Assembly (NCBI RefSeq): GCF_038004425.1
Contig: NZ_JBBORC010000001.1
Coordinates: 2,953,001 to 3,017,000 of the forward strand
Length of the DNA: 64,000 nucleotides
Origin: Solibacillus sp. FSL W7-1464
Lineage (GTDB): Bacteria; Bacillota; Bacilli; Bacillales_A; Planococcaceae
Direction of reading: 5' to 3'
Shown here in pieces: positions 16,207-25,521 of this stretch (position 1 is its first letter; each line of letters opens with the position of its first letter). The notes beneath the pieces are model-generated. The model was not told the DNA's origin. It saw only the letters and a program-made list of their open reading frames with translations, and did no database searches. Made by a program: the position numbers and the translations under genes.

Positions 16207-18591
16207 TTAGTTGCGTAATGGCTTTCCTTTTACGAGCATGTGCTGCATACGCATTTGTGATTTTTGGTCTGCAACCAGTTCCAGGAATGCTTGTTTTTCC
16301 AAATTTAATAAGTACTCTTCCGACACTTCTGTTCCGTATGGTACTTTTCCGCCTGCGATTACATACGCAAGTTTCTTCGCGATTTTCAAGTCATGCTCTG
16401 TAATATAGCCTGAATCGAACATTCCTTGAGCCCCTAACAATAATGTTGCATAACCTGGTGCGCCTACTACTTTCACCGGCTTTTTCACTGGTGCGGTATA
16501 GCCTGCATCCGCAAGTGCAAGTGCTGCCTGTTTTGCATCATAGATTAAATGATCCGGATTTACTGAAATACCGTCCGCAAAGTCCAGGAAGTTGTTTTCG
16601 CGTGCTTCTTCACCAGAAGTTGAAACTTTCGCCATTGCAATTGTTTCGAACACTTTGTTCGCGATTTGCTGGTAGTCTACATCTACGCCATTTGGCAAGC
16701 CTTTGATGAACTTTTGATAAAGGCCTAAGTTACCGCCGCCTCCTGGGATTAAGCCGACACCTACTTCTACAAGGCCCATGTATGTTTCTGCTGACGCCTG
16801 GATATGTGCAGCCGGTAAACATACTTCCGCTCCGCCGCCCAATGCCATTTGGAATGGTGCCGCAACAACCGGTTTTGTTGAATATTTAATACGGCGCATT
16901 GCTTGCTGGAATGATTTAATAACAAAGTCCAGTTCGAAAATGTTATCGTCTTGTGCTTCCATTAAAATCATGGCAAGGTTTGCACCGACACAGAAGTTTT
17001 TACCTTGGTTCCCGATTACGAGACCTTTAAAGTTTTTCTCCACTTCATCAATCGCATAGTTGATCATTTGAACAATGTCTAAACCGATTGCATTTGATTT
17101 TGAGTGGAATTCAAGCAATGCGATTCCGTCACCTAAATCGATTAGGCTTGCACCTGAATTCGATTTGATCACACCGTGTTTTTTCTTGTAACGTTTTAAG
17201 TCGATCGCTTTTTCATTCACCGGCACTTTTACATATTCTGAACCGTTGTAATAAGCTAGATCGCCATCGATTTCCGAGTAGAATGTTTTCAGGCCTTTCT
17301 CTAGTAAACCTTTAACGAATTCAGGAATTTCACGGCCTTCTTCTTTCATTTTAGCGACTGATTTTTCTACGCCGATTGCATCCCACATTTCAAATGGACC
17401 TTGAGCCCAGCCGAAGCCCCATTTCATCGCATTGTCGATTGCAACGATATCGTCTGCAATTTCACCTACTAATTTCCCAGAGTAAATTAATGTCGGTGCG
17501 AATGAATTCCATAATAGTTCCCCAACTCGGTCATTTGCATAAATTAAAACTTTTAATTTACCTCCTGGACCTTTTGCTTGTTTCGCCATTTCCAATGATG
17601 GTGCTGCAAGTTTCGTAGTAGGTTCATATTCAAATGTCGATAGATTCAATTGCAGAATTTCTTTTCCTACTTTTTTGAAGAATCCTTGACCCGATTTCGC
17701 GCCGATCCAGCCATTTGAGATCATTTTCTTCAAAATAGGTGATTCTTCAAATACTGCCTGTTCTTCACCTGTTGTCTGGTCATATACATTTGTTGCAACA
17801 TGTGCAAAAGTATCAAGACCAACAACATCCAATGTGCGGAATGTCGCAGATTTCGGACGGCCGATTAGTGGTCCTGTTACTGAATCTACTTCACCTACTG
17901 TATAGTTACGTGCAATCATTTCGTTCATTGTCACGATTAGGCCGTATGTTCCGATTCGGTTTGCGATAAAGTTCGGTGTGTCTTTTGCAATAACAACACC
18001 TTTACCTAATACATCCTCGCCGAATGTTTGCATAAAGTTTACAACTTCCTGTTTTGTTGTATTAGCCGGAATGATTTCCAGTAATTTTAAATAGCGTGGC
18101 GGATTGAAGAAATGTGTTCCAAGGAAATGTGCCTGGAAATCTTCTGAACGCCCTTCCGCCATTGCATTAATGCTAACCCCTGATGTATTTGATGAAATGA
18201 TTGTGCCTGGTTTACGTACAGCATCAATCTTTTCGAATAATCCTTTTTTAATATCTAATCTTTCTACGATTACTTCAATAATCCAGTCAACATCTTTCAG
18301 CTTTTCTAAATCATCGTCAAAGTTACCTGGTGTAATTAATGCTAGATTTTTTTTCGATGAAAGTGGTGCTGGTTTTTGCTTTAGTAATTTTTGCATTGCC
18401 GAAACTGCAAAACGGTTTTTTACAGGTTTTGAATCAAGTGTTAACCCCTTAGCTTCTTCTTCCTTTGTTAATTCGCCCGGAGCGATATCCAATAACAATG
18501 TAGGAATCCCGATATTCGCCAAATGTGCTGCAATCCCTGAACCCATTACCCCTGAACCTAAAACCGCTACTTTTTCAATTTTGTAAGACAC
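16207..18591 (-). CDS. fadN: 3-hydroxyacyl-CoA dehydrogenase / enoyl-CoA hydratase FadN
   Basis: A two-domain beta-oxidation enzyme of 794 aa. The N-terminal NAD-binding dehydrogenase has VAVLGSGVMGSGIAAHLAN near residue 8 and AHFLGTHFFNPPRYLKLLEI, with its C-terminal helical domain after it. The crotonase domain follows from about residue 490 (LEFHSKSNAIGL, GGGAEVCLPAAH, EVGVGLIPGGGGN). This order, dehydrogenase then hydratase, is the Bacillus FadN (YusL) arrangement and the reverse of E. coli FadB. I chose GTG 18591 (MSYKIEKVAVLG): the AAGGGGG site is 8-9 bases from it but only 2-3 from GTG 18597. It opens the fadNAE operon and carries a FadR-type operator upstream. Confidence 0.94.
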   Translation of the reverse strand: MSYKIEKVAVLGSGVMGSGIAAHLANIGIPTLLLDIAPGELTKEEEAKGLTLDSKPVKNRFAVSAMQKLLKQKPAPLSSKKNLALITPGNFDDDLEKLKDVDWIIEVIVERLDIKKGLFEKIDAVRKPGTIISSNTSGVSINAMAEGRSEDFQAHFLGTHFFNPPRYLKLLEIIPANTTKQEVVNFMQTFGEDVLGKGVVIAKDTPNFIANRIGTYGLIVTMNEMIARNYTVGEVDSVTGPLIGRPKSATFRTLDVVGLDTFAHVATNVYDQTTGEEQAVFEESPILKKMISNGWIGAKSGQGFFKKVGKEILQLNLSTFEYEPTTKLAAPSLEMAKQAKGPGGKLKVLIYANDRVGELLWNSFAPTLIYSGKLVGEIADDIVAIDNAMKWGFGWAQGPFEMWDAIGVEKSVAKMKEEGREIPEFVKGLLEKGLKTFYSEIDGDLAYYNGSEYVKVPVNEKAIDLKRYKKKHGVIKSNSGASLIDLGDGIALLEFHSKSNAIGLDIVQMINYAIDEVEKNFKGLVIGNQGKNFCVGANLAMILMEAQDDNIFELDFVIKSFQQAMRRIKYSTKPVVAAPFQMALGGGAEVCLPAAHIQASAETYMGLVEVGVGLIPGGGGNLGLYQKFIKGLPNGVDVDYQQIANKVFETIAMAKVSTSGEEARENNFLDFADGISVNPDHLIYDAKQAALALADAGYTAPVKKPVKVVGAPGYATLLLGAQGMFDSGYITEHDLKIAKKLAYVIAGGKVPYGTEVSEEYLLNLEKQAFLELVADQKSQMRMQHMLVKGKPLRN

Positions 18592-18613
18592 GAGCACTTC
18601 CCCCTTTTCCCTT

Positions 18614-18631
18614 TGAATGAACAGTCATTCA
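18614..18631 (-). promoter_or_regulatory. FadR-type operator upstream of fadN
   Basis: TGAATGAACAGTCATTCA has perfect 7-bp arms (TGAATGA/TCATTCA) with a 4-bp centre. It matches the B. subtilis FadR (TetR-family, fatty-acyl-CoA-responsive) box TGAATGANTANTCATTCA except at one centre base. It sits about 23 bp upstream of the fadN start. A possible promoter TTGCTT-17-TACACT lies further upstream on the minus strand. Confidence 0.88.
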
Positions 18632-18833
18632 TTTTGAAATCAAAAAAAAACTTCAAACAGCTTTTCTGTTCTTAGTGTAGATTATTTTGACAATTTAAGC
18701 AATAATTTTCTCGCAATTTTAAATAAATTTATTATTCTTATATTTTTATTGCTAGAAGGTACATATATTAAGCTAAATTACTTTTCGTAAGCTGTCATAA
18801 TCGTGTACAATGGGCGTAAGGAGCGTGATTAAT

Positions 18834-19151
18834 ATGCAAGAAATTACAACAATTGAACAATTCACAGAACTGACAAGCACTGAAAAACCAGTAATCGTAA
18901 AATTCTTCGCTGGCTGGTGCCCGGACTGCACACGTATGGATATGTTTATCGATCCAATTATTGAAGAGTACAATCAATATGACTGGTATTCAATCAACCG
19001 TGATAACTTCCCGGATTTAGCGGAAAAATATCAAGTAATGGGGATTCCATCATTACTAATCTTCAAAAATGGTGAAAAATTAGCACACTTACATAGCGCT
19101 AATGCAAAATCACCTGCACAAGTAGAAGAATTCTTAAACGCACAAGCATAA
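18834..19151 (+). CDS. thioredoxin-family protein
   Basis: A 105-aa cytosolic thioredoxin-fold protein with active site CPDC at residues 29-32 (FFAGWCPDC) and the cis-proline motif MGIPSLLIFKNGEKL near residue 72. It resembles the small Bacillus thioredoxin-like protein YtpP. I chose ATG 18834 because AAGGAG lies 10 bases upstream; the longer frame from 18810 has no ribosome site. It is monocistronic: an intrinsic terminator follows at 19169-19193. It probably acts as a general disulfide reductase; the partner is unknown. Confidence 0.85.
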   Translation: MQEITTIEQFTELTSTEKPVIVKFFAGWCPDCTRMDMFIDPIIEEYNQYDWYSINRDNFPDLAEKYQVMGIPSLLIFKNGEKLAHLHSANAKSPAQVEEFLNAQA

Positions 19152-19168
19152 TATGTAGTTACGAATGA

Positions 19169-19193
19169 ATCCAAAAGTTTACCGCTTTTGGAT
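19169..19193 (+). terminator. terminator after the thioredoxin gene
   Basis: ATCCAAAAG (19169-19177) pairs with CTTTTGGAT (19185-19193), followed by TTATTTTGTTTATTTTT on plus. Confidence 0.85.
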
Positions 19194-19290
19194 TTATTTT
19201 GTTTATTTTTATAAGTTAAAGCGCTAGTCATAATGCGGTTTTTTAATTACAATGGATTACGTGAAATTTTATTGTAAGAAAGGAAAATTT

Positions 19291-20484
19291 ATGACGTCAG
19301 ATCAACGAAAAAAGCTTGCTTTACTTATGCTTAACATGTTTATTGCTGTTGGGAGTTTTGGGATTATCATTCCAATTATCCCTGCCTATTTAAAAGAAAT
19401 CGGGCAAGGCGGAACAGCTGCAGGTTTAATCATTGCGATTTTTGCATTCGCACAATTTTTAGTATCACCTATCGGGGGGAAATGGACGGATAAGTATGGT
19501 CGTCGCCCGCTCATTAATATCGGACTGCTTACGCTGGCTATTTCGATGTTTATTTTCTACTTTGCTGATTCCATTTGGCTGCTTTACTTATCACGTGCTA
19601 TCGGCGGAATTGGCTGTGCGTTCCTAATTCCTGCGATTTTCGCATATGTAGCAGATATTACAACAATGGATCAGCGTGCAAAAGGAAATAGTTTTATTTC
19701 AGCCTCGATGTCACTTGGTATTGTAATCGGACCAGGTATTGGAGGTTTTTTAGCGGATTTCGGACTTAAAACACCGCTTCTTGTTTCAGCGATAGTCGGA
19801 CTTGTTGCGTTTGTTGTTTCATACTTTACATTGGCGGAGAGCCAGGAAGAAAAGGTGGAAATTCCACAAGGCGAAAATACATCAATGGTAAAGGATATTG
19901 TTTTATCTGTTAAAAAGCCGTTCTTTATTCCACTTATTATTACACTGATCATGAGCTTCGGTTTAATGTCTTATGAAACGGTTCTAGGGCTTTATGTGGA
20001 TGATAAATTTGGCGCAACACCTCAGGAAATTGCCTTTATGGTAACATCAACAGGTTTGGTCGGTGTAATTATGCAATTATTTGTAGTCGACCGCCTCGTA
20101 AAAACAATCGGTGAAGTAAATGTATTAAAATTGTTTTTAATCGTTACCGCTTCCGGCTTCTTCCTGTCGATTATCGCAGGAAGCTATACGATGTTCTTTG
20201 CGATTTCGTTATTAATATTCCTTGCGACATCGATTTTGCGTCCTGTATTAACGACATTAATTTCAAAAATGGCGGGTAATGAGCAAGGATTTGCAATGGG
20301 TATGAACAACGCTTATATGAGTATCGGCAATATTATGGGTCCTCTTCTTGCAGGCGCATTATATGATATCGATATTCTATACCCGTTTATCGCAGGTTTA
20401 ATCATATTAATTTTCACAATCATTCTTACTTTTATGTGGAAAGGTATTAAGATTCAAAAAGCAGCATTAAAAGGGGGCCATTAA
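19291..20484 (+). CDS. MFS multidrug-type efflux transporter
   Basis: A 397-aa, 12-helix major facilitator. Motif A is GGKWTDKYGRRPLINIG (about residues 61-77) and motif C-like glycines lie in SLGIVIGPGIGGFLADFG (helix 5), which place it in the drug:H+ antiporter family close to NorA/Bmr/Blt. I start at ATG 19291, preceded by AAAGGA; the longer frame from ATG 19252 adds a hydrophilic tail without a ribosome site. The stop is 2 bp before the next gene, whose ribosome site lies within this gene's end, so the two form an operon. Substrates cannot be inferred. Confidence 0.85.
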   Translation: MTSDQRKKLALLMLNMFIAVGSFGIIIPIIPAYLKEIGQGGTAAGLIIAIFAFAQFLVSPIGGKWTDKYGRRPLINIGLLTLAISMFIFYFADSIWLLYLSRAIGGIGCAFLIPAIFAYVADITTMDQRAKGNSFISASMSLGIVIGPGIGGFLADFGLKTPLLVSAIVGLVAFVVSYFTLAESQEEKVEIPQGENTSMVKDIVLSVKKPFFIPLIITLIMSFGLMSYETVLGLYVDDKFGATPQEIAFMVTSTGLVGVIMQLFVVDRLVKTIGEVNVLKLFLIVTASGFFLSIIAGSYTMFFAISLLIFLATSILRPVLTTLISKMAGNEQGFAMGMNNAYMSIGNIMGPLLAGALYDIDILYPFIAGLIILIFTIILTFMWKGIKIQKAALKGGH

Positions 20485-20486
20485 TC

Positions 20487-21098
20487 GTGAAAATTATTGT
20501 ATTCGGGGCAACTGGCGGCGTTGGACAGCATTTTGTTGAAATGGCTGTTAAGGCTGGTCATACAGTTACCGCATTTGTACGTACACCTGAAAAATTAAAA
20601 ACTGCCGATGTAACAATTATTCAAGGCGATGCATTTAATGCTGACCAAGTGGCTGAGGCGGTCTTCGGACATGACGCGGTTATTTCATGTTTAGGTTCAA
20701 GTACAGGTGTAAAAAAATCCAACGAACTTGAAACGATGGGCAAAAATATTGCGGACGGTATGGAAAAAGCCGGCGTAAAACGTTTAGTGTACTGTGCTTC
20801 AGCAGGAGTAGACGGAGAAATACCCGGTGTGATGGGTAAATTGATGATGAAAATGCTCGCAAATCCATTAGCCGATCACCGTGCAGCGCTTAACTATTAC
20901 AAAACTAAAAACATTACGTACACAATCGCACGTCCAATGGGCTTAAAAGATGAACCGTTAAAAACCGATTATAAAGAAGCAGTCGATACGGTTCCAAAAG
21001 GTTCAAGCTCGATTCCAAGAGCCAGCGTGGCCCACTTTATGGTGAAAGCATTGGATGATGCCCAATACGAAAACAAATCAGTTGGTTTATGCAGCTAG
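20487..21098 (+). CDS. NAD(P)-binding atypical SDR/NmrA-like protein
   Basis: A 203-aa Rossmann-fold protein. The dinucleotide-binding loop is at the very N-terminus (IIVFGATGGVGQHFVEMA); the TFVRTPEKL and VISCLGSS segments and the KRLVYCASAGVDGE strand are typical of the SDR_a5/NmrA-like group (BLVRB, YwnB-type). The classical SDR catalytic Tyr-x-x-x-Lys is not evident, so it may be a flavin or quinone reductase or a redox sensor. GTG 20487 follows AAAGGGGG, which overlaps the end of the MFS gene. Confidence 0.8.
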   Translation: MKIIVFGATGGVGQHFVEMAVKAGHTVTAFVRTPEKLKTADVTIIQGDAFNADQVAEAVFGHDAVISCLGSSTGVKKSNELETMGKNIADGMEKAGVKRLVYCASAGVDGEIPGVMGKLMMKMLANPLADHRAALNYYKTKNITYTIARPMGLKDEPLKTDYKEAVDTVPKGSSSIPRASVAHFMVKALDDAQYENKSVGLCS

Positions 21099-21108
21099 AT
21101 TTAAACAG

Positions 21109-21144
21109 ACGAAAACTACCCCAAAAGCTTGAGGTAGTTTTCGT
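21109..21144. terminator. terminator between the SDR gene and the anti-sigma gene
   Basis: ACGAAAACTACC (21109-21120) pairs with its complement at 21133-21144, followed by TTTTTATTT on plus. It probably also ends the convergent sigma operon. Confidence 0.85.
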
Positions 21145-21146
21145 TT

Positions 21147-22073
21147 TTATTTGGCTTTATTGATTTCTTTTATCTTCTCGGCTAAATGACTGAAATGATC
21201 GGCCAGTGCTTTTGGAATTTTGAATAAAGTTAAAGTATTATTTACTATATCATGTTTTTTTACATAGCTTGCATCATTGCTTTCACTGAACATTAGCTCC
21301 AGGCTTTCTCTATTTCCATTTTCATATTCGATATCAATCATGTACTCAGGTATACCTAAACGAATGGGCTCTTCATTCACGGTTGCCTGATTGAATAATT
21401 CATTTACCTCATCTAAATCTTCATCTAAAGTATAGGCATATGTCCCAAGACCGCCGATTTTATAAATTCCCAGCGATTGAATTTCATCTTCCAGTAGAAT
21501 ATCACTAGTTTTAGGTATATCCTCAAAAGCAATCGGTATAGTATATTCAATACCTTTCTCATCTACAAGGATACGAGGAGCAGTCCGTGTTAATGTCCAG
21601 CTAAAACCGTTATCTCCTGTAATGAAATATTGGTTATTTTTTGTTTTGATTTTTATATTTGTATATCTTTCCTCGAATAATTCCCCCGAGTAGGGTATTT
21701 CATCTTCTGATTTAGGTTTTTCTAAATAAAGGCGTGTATCGCTTGTGTAATAAAGTGTTCCATTATTAAATACATACATTAATCTGCTATCTCTACGATT
21801 TTGCATCATCATGTCATGAAAATGTTCAGGTTTTGCCAAATACAGATTTTCATCTTCCGTACCGAGCGCCAACTGTTCTTCCGATTGCGGCATAAAGTAA
21901 AGCATACCACCTACAACAAAAAGCAATAGTAATACGATGGCAGGTTGCATGAAGGGCATCCGCTTTTTACGATGCTGTTTCCCATCCAGTACTTTTTGTA
22001 CAAATGCCTCATCCAAAAGCGGTTGTCTGCCGATTGTTTCATCAATTGCTTGCTTCACTTGAGAATTCGTCAT
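21147..22073 (-). CDS. probable membrane anti-sigma factor partner of the ECF sigma gene
   Basis: A 308-aa protein with a cytoplasmic N-terminus of about 45 residues (MTNSQVKQAIDETIGRQPLL...), one membrane segment about residues 44-62 (PAIVLLLLFVVGGMLYF) and a large outside domain without a motif I recognise. This topology and its position as second gene after an ECF sigma factor are those of anti-sigma factors. I start at ATG 22073 with AAAGGTGG about 8 bases upstream; it overlaps the sigma gene by 32 bp, indicating translational coupling. The N-terminus lacks an obvious HxxxCxxC zinc motif. The role is inferred from context. Confidence 0.65.
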   Translation of the reverse strand: MTNSQVKQAIDETIGRQPLLDEAFVQKVLDGKQHRKKRMPFMQPAIVLLLLFVVGGMLYFMPQSEEQLALGTEDENLYLAKPEHFHDMMMQNRRDSRLMYVFNNGTLYYTSDTRLYLEKPKSEDEIPYSGELFEERYTNIKIKTKNNQYFITGDNGFSWTLTRTAPRILVDEKGIEYTIPIAFEDIPKTSDILLEDEIQSLGIYKIGGLGTYAYTLDEDLDEVNELFNQATVNEEPIRLGIPEYMIDIEYENGNRESLELMFSESNDASYVKKHDIVNNTLTLFKIPKALADHFSHLAEKIKEINKAK

Positions 22074-22566
22074 GCCATTCACCACCTTTTAATTGTTCTC
22101 TTAACTTCTCGCGTCCACGCCTCAGCCTAGTTTTCACGGTATTGTCCGAAATTGATAATAAATGTGCGATTTCGTCGATTTTCATTTCCTTATAATAATA
22201 GAGAATGATAATTTCACGGTATTTAATCGGCAGCTCCAAAACTAGATTTCCCAGTATTTGATTTTCGCTTCGTTCAAGCACTTGCTGTTCAGCAGATTTG
22301 GTACCTTTAAAAATTTCCTGAATTTTATTTGTTAAAATGGTATTTTTATAGCTCCAGCTGCGTAAATAATCATAACTACGATTGATCGTCATTCGGTATA
22401 AATACGTCCGGTAACTCGCATCGCCACGAAATTGCCCACGCTGCTCATAAGCTTTTAACAGCACGTCCTGTACAATATCTTCTGCCATTTCTTTATTTTT
22501 CACATATGTATAGGAAAGTCGAAGCAATTCTTCGCCATGTGTTCTTATAAACACTTCAAGCTCCAT
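22042..22566 (-). CDS. ECF-type RNA polymerase sigma factor
   Basis: A 174-aa sigma-70 family protein with only regions 2 and 4. Region 2 reads LLRLSYTYVKNKEMAEDIVQDVLLKAYEQ (about residues 14-42) and TYLYRMTINRSYDYLRS. Region 4 reads LPIKYREIIILYYYKEMKIDEIAHLLSISDNTVKTRLRRGREKL (about 113-156) and contains the -35-binding helix-turn-helix. ATG 22566 follows AGGGGGGAAG. It resembles the SigV/SigX/SigM group of bacilli that respond to envelope stress, but assignment to one is not possible. The downstream overlapping gene is its likely anti-sigma factor. Confidence 0.88.
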   Translation of the reverse strand: MELEVFIRTHGEELLRLSYTYVKNKEMAEDIVQDVLLKAYEQRGQFRGDASYRTYLYRMTINRSYDYLRSWSYKNTILTNKIQEIFKGTKSAEQQVLERSENQILGNLVLELPIKYREIIILYYYKEMKIDEIAHLLSISDNTVKTRLRRGREKLREQLKGGEWHDEFSSEASN

Positions 22567-22696
22567 TTTCTTCCCCCCTTTGTTTTAATTGCTGACCGTT
22601 AGACGGAGCTGTTTTATTTTTAGTTTCAACTTTTAATGAATATTTTTTCTAATTGTGGGTATTAAACTACTTTATAACTATTTGGAGGTTTTGTGT

Positions 22697-23224
22697 ATGC
22701 GAGTATTATTAAATGTGAATGGCAGGTCACAATATAGTTCGGACATCCGGCCTGAATATCAAAACTCAGCATGCGGCCCTACGACTGCACATGTTATTTT
22801 GAATTACTTATGCGAAGATGAAACGATCCGCTCAAAAAATGTTAACGAACTTTATCAATTTTTAGGTGGCACAAAAATCGGACTTTTCAAATGGCGGATG
22901 ATCAGAAACCTACGTCGACTACTCGGAGATGACTGGTGTATAGAAGAATGTACATTAACTCAGGCGATTGAGCAATTACGCTTAGGTAATCCGGTAGCGA
23001 TGAAGTTTGATGTGTATTTTACCGGGCAGTTTTTGAAAAGTTATACCCCTCTCTATAAATACCACTGGGTACCTTTAATTGGTTATGAAATAAAAGACGA
23101 TGAACTATACTTAACCATTCATGATAACGGAGGCCGCAATCGTGACAGTCAAATCCGAACTTTTAAGTATGATGACAACCGCAAAATATTAAGCTTCGTT
23201 AAAATCGAAAAGGAGCAGCATTAG
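22697..23224 (+). CDS. C39-like cysteine peptidase-fold protein
   Basis: A 175-aa protein resembling the Peptidase_C39_2 family. The putative catalytic Cys is in QNSACGPTTAHVILNYL (about residue 24), His in KYHWVPLIGYE (about residue 131) and an Asp/Asn in HDNGG. There is no signal peptide or ABC domain, so it is not a bacteriocin exporter. ATG 22697 has GGAGG 8 bases upstream; the longer frame from 22655 lacks one. It is monocistronic with a terminator overlapping its stop. Substrate is unknown. Confidence 0.75.
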   Translation: MRVLLNVNGRSQYSSDIRPEYQNSACGPTTAHVILNYLCEDETIRSKNVNELYQFLGGTKIGLFKWRMIRNLRRLLGDDWCIEECTLTQAIEQLRLGNPVAMKFDVYFTGQFLKSYTPLYKYHWVPLIGYEIKDDELYLTIHDNGGRNRDSQIRTFKYDDNRKILSFVKIEKEQH

Positions 23225-23252
23225 CATTTATGCTAGTGCTGTTTTCTTTTTT
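23217..23252 (+). terminator. terminator overlapping the end of the C39-like gene
   Basis: AGCATTAGCAT (23217-23227) pairs with ATGCTAGTGCT (23230-23240) with one wobble or mismatch, followed by GTTTTCTTTTTTC. Confidence 0.75.
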
Positions 23253-23309
23253 CTGAATAAATGATTAGTCGATTGGCTATTACTGTAAAAAAAACTGCGA
23301 GGATACATT

Positions 23310-24401
23310 ATGAAATCAGTTGGCTCTATTAGTCTTTTACATATTATTTTTTTAACGATGACATTCATCGGATTAAAAAACCACGTCACAATTATTCCAT
23401 CCTTATTACATGGAGCAGGTCGTGATGCTTGGTTTTCTGTTATTTTTTCAATATTTTTGATGATTCCCTGGTTAGTTCTTCCTCTTATTACAATAAAAAA
23501 AATAAAAGAAGAGTCTCTTCGTACGTATTTACTAAACAATTACCCTAAGCTGGGTAAAGTGCTTATCTTTATCATTGCTTTTTACTTACTTCTCATGGCC
23601 GTTATTACAATGCATGAAACATTACAATGGGTTTCAACAACTTTTTTGCTGCAAACGCCGCCATTGCTTTTGTTTTTCTTTTTTACTGTTGTATGCCTTT
23701 TACTGGCAACATCCTCCATATTAACGATAACGATGGTCAATGTTGTCGTATTGTTTGTTGTCGTAGTTCTAGGTTTCTTTATCGCTTTTGTTAATATTCA
23801 AGTGAAAGACTATGCATTGCTGCAGCCATTTTTCGAGCATGGATTTACACCGGTTTTCAAATCGATGGTCTATCCTGCTTCCGGCTTTATTGAGCTTTAT
23901 TTGCTCGTTTTTATTCAGCAGCACTTTAAAACAAAGCTTAAATTTTGGCATTTATTAATCATGCTCTTTTTACTATTTGGATTAACACTAGGTCCCTTAT
24001 TGGGGGCAATTGCCGAATTTGGACCAACTGAGGCTGCTAAACAGCGCTACCCCGCATTTGAAGAATGGCGAATTGCCTCAATCGGAAGCTTTATAAACCA
24101 TATCGATTTCTTTTCTATTTACCAGTGGCTTACAGGAGCATTTGTCCGTATTGGTTTTATATTATTCATAACAATCGAGCTATTAGGGCTCACTGGTCAA
24201 AAGAAGAAAGTTTGGGAATATATTTTTCCGATCTTTGTTTTTTGCTCACTGCCTCTTTATTTACTTGATGACAGTATATTTAGCAAATGGAAGGGGCAAT
24301 ATTTTCTAATAAGTACTACGTTATTCTTTTTCGTACTTTCAATTATTCTCTTTATATTAGCAAATCGAAAACAAAAGCGAAAGTTGGAATATAATGATTG
24401 A
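23310..24401 (+). CDS. GerB-type spore germination permease
   Basis: The integral-membrane B subunit of a Ger nutrient receptor (363 aa, about ten membrane segments, APC superfamily). The N-terminus reads SISLLHIIFLTMTFIGLKNHVTIIPSLLHGAGRDAWFSV, typical of the GerAB/YndE family, and the protein ends in a basic tail. B subunits bind germinants such as amino acids in the inner spore membrane. It is the first gene of a B-A-C operon; its last 8 bp overlap the start of the gerA-type gene. It appears intact, unlike the A subunit. The ribosome site is poor, and ATG 23310 follows ACTGCGAGGATAC. Confidence 0.88.
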   Translation: MKSVGSISLLHIIFLTMTFIGLKNHVTIIPSLLHGAGRDAWFSVIFSIFLMIPWLVLPLITIKKIKEESLRTYLLNNYPKLGKVLIFIIAFYLLLMAVITMHETLQWVSTTFLLQTPPLLLFFFFTVVCLLLATSSILTITMVNVVVLFVVVVLGFFIAFVNIQVKDYALLQPFFEHGFTPVFKSMVYPASGFIELYLLVFIQQHFKTKLKFWHLLIMLFLLFGLTLGPLLGAIAEFGPTEAAKQRYPAFEEWRIASIGSFINHIDFFSIYQWLTGAFVRIGFILFITIELLGLTGQKKKVWEYIFPIFVFCSLPLYLLDDSIFSKWKGQYFLISTTLFFFVLSIILFILANRKQKRKLEYND

Positions 24402-25239
24402 ATACGCTACCTTAAAAAAGCAATTTGATAATTGTGCTGATATTCGCTTTCAAACATTTAACTTTCCTGCAAGCAACGTTATGCTCATCACCTGTGAAGC
24501 GATGACAGATAATCATTTATTCAATGAAGTAGTCGTACCCCGATTAAGAATGGCATGCCAACAAAAGGAACAATTTGATGAGGCAGTATTAATGCAGAAA
24601 TTGCATCTTCCCCAGCTACTGAAAATTGAAGGTTTGCAAGAAGCTGTTACGAATGTATTTAGCGGATTTGTTCTTATTTATATCGAGAATTTAAATATAC
24701 TGTTATGCAGCAATATTGAAAACAAGCCTAATCGAAGCCCTGAGGAATCAAACTTAGAAGTAACTATTAAAGGTCCACGTGATAACTTCATTGAAGATTT
24801 AGGTGTAAATATTGCTCTTATCCGCAAACGTCTGCCTACGAATTCATTAAGTGTTGAAAAGATAACGTTAGGGACACGTTCAAAAACAAAGATCGCTATT
24901 TTATATTTTAATGACATTGCAGATTTATCTATCTTGAAACAATTAAAAAAACAACTCTCTGAAATCGATACAGATGTTATTTTAAGTGGTGAATTAATAA
25001 TGGAACGGATGAATAAAATTTCATATTTAATTCCTTTAAATGATTCTACAGCTCGTCCTGATTTTGCGATGCAATCACTCGTTACTGGACGATTTATCAT
25101 TTTAGTAGACGGAATTGCATACGCAATTATCACGCCCACCAATATTCTATCATTATTAAAGTCCGGAGAGGATAATGATTTCCCATCCATATTCAGCTCG
25201 TTAGAAAGATTATTACGTTTATTCTGCATATTAATAGCG

Positions 25240-25247
25240 CTTTTACT
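25240..25247 (+). repeat. target-site duplication, left copy
   Basis: CTTTTACT at 25240-25247 is identical to 27573-27580 on the other side of the IS; 8 bp is the usual IS66-family duplication length. Confidence 0.93.
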
Positions 25248-25329
25248 GTAAGCCCGTAATCAAACAACGCATATAAAACAGCAGGCACCTCCGGTACGAT
25301 AAATGTATCAATCAAAGGAGGTGCCATTT

Positions 25330-25521
25330 ATGTCTAAAAACAAATTAACCATTGTTCCCGTCAAACTCGATCCTCTTCCAGTTGAAACTTCTTCGAATCA
25401 TTCTCTTCAATACACTGCTGAGCCAAGTTGTGTAATTAAAACCGCTGTGGCTGAAATTTCCTTCTTCAATGGCGTAGATGAGCGCATTATCCAAACCATT
25501 ATGAAGGAGCTGAAGGGATGA
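25330..25521 (+). CDS. tnpA: IS66 accessory protein TnpA-like
   Basis: A 63-aa protein in the first-ORF position of the IS66 element. I start at ATG 25330 behind AAAGGAGGTG; the longer frame from 25303 is not needed. It is shorter than many IS66 TnpA proteins, which usually contain a helix-turn-helix, so this may be a reduced version. It ends with ERIIQTIMKELKG and overlaps the start of tnpB by 4 bp. The role is inferred from position in the element. Confidence 0.75.
   Translation: MSKNKLTIVPVKLDPLPVETSSNHSLQYTAEPSCVIKTAVAEISFFNGVDERIIQTIMKELKG

Noticed and set aside
24678-25229. 183-aa minus-strand frame inside the gerA fragment
   Set aside because: Antisense to a clearly homologous GerA domain, without start signals or recognisable motifs.
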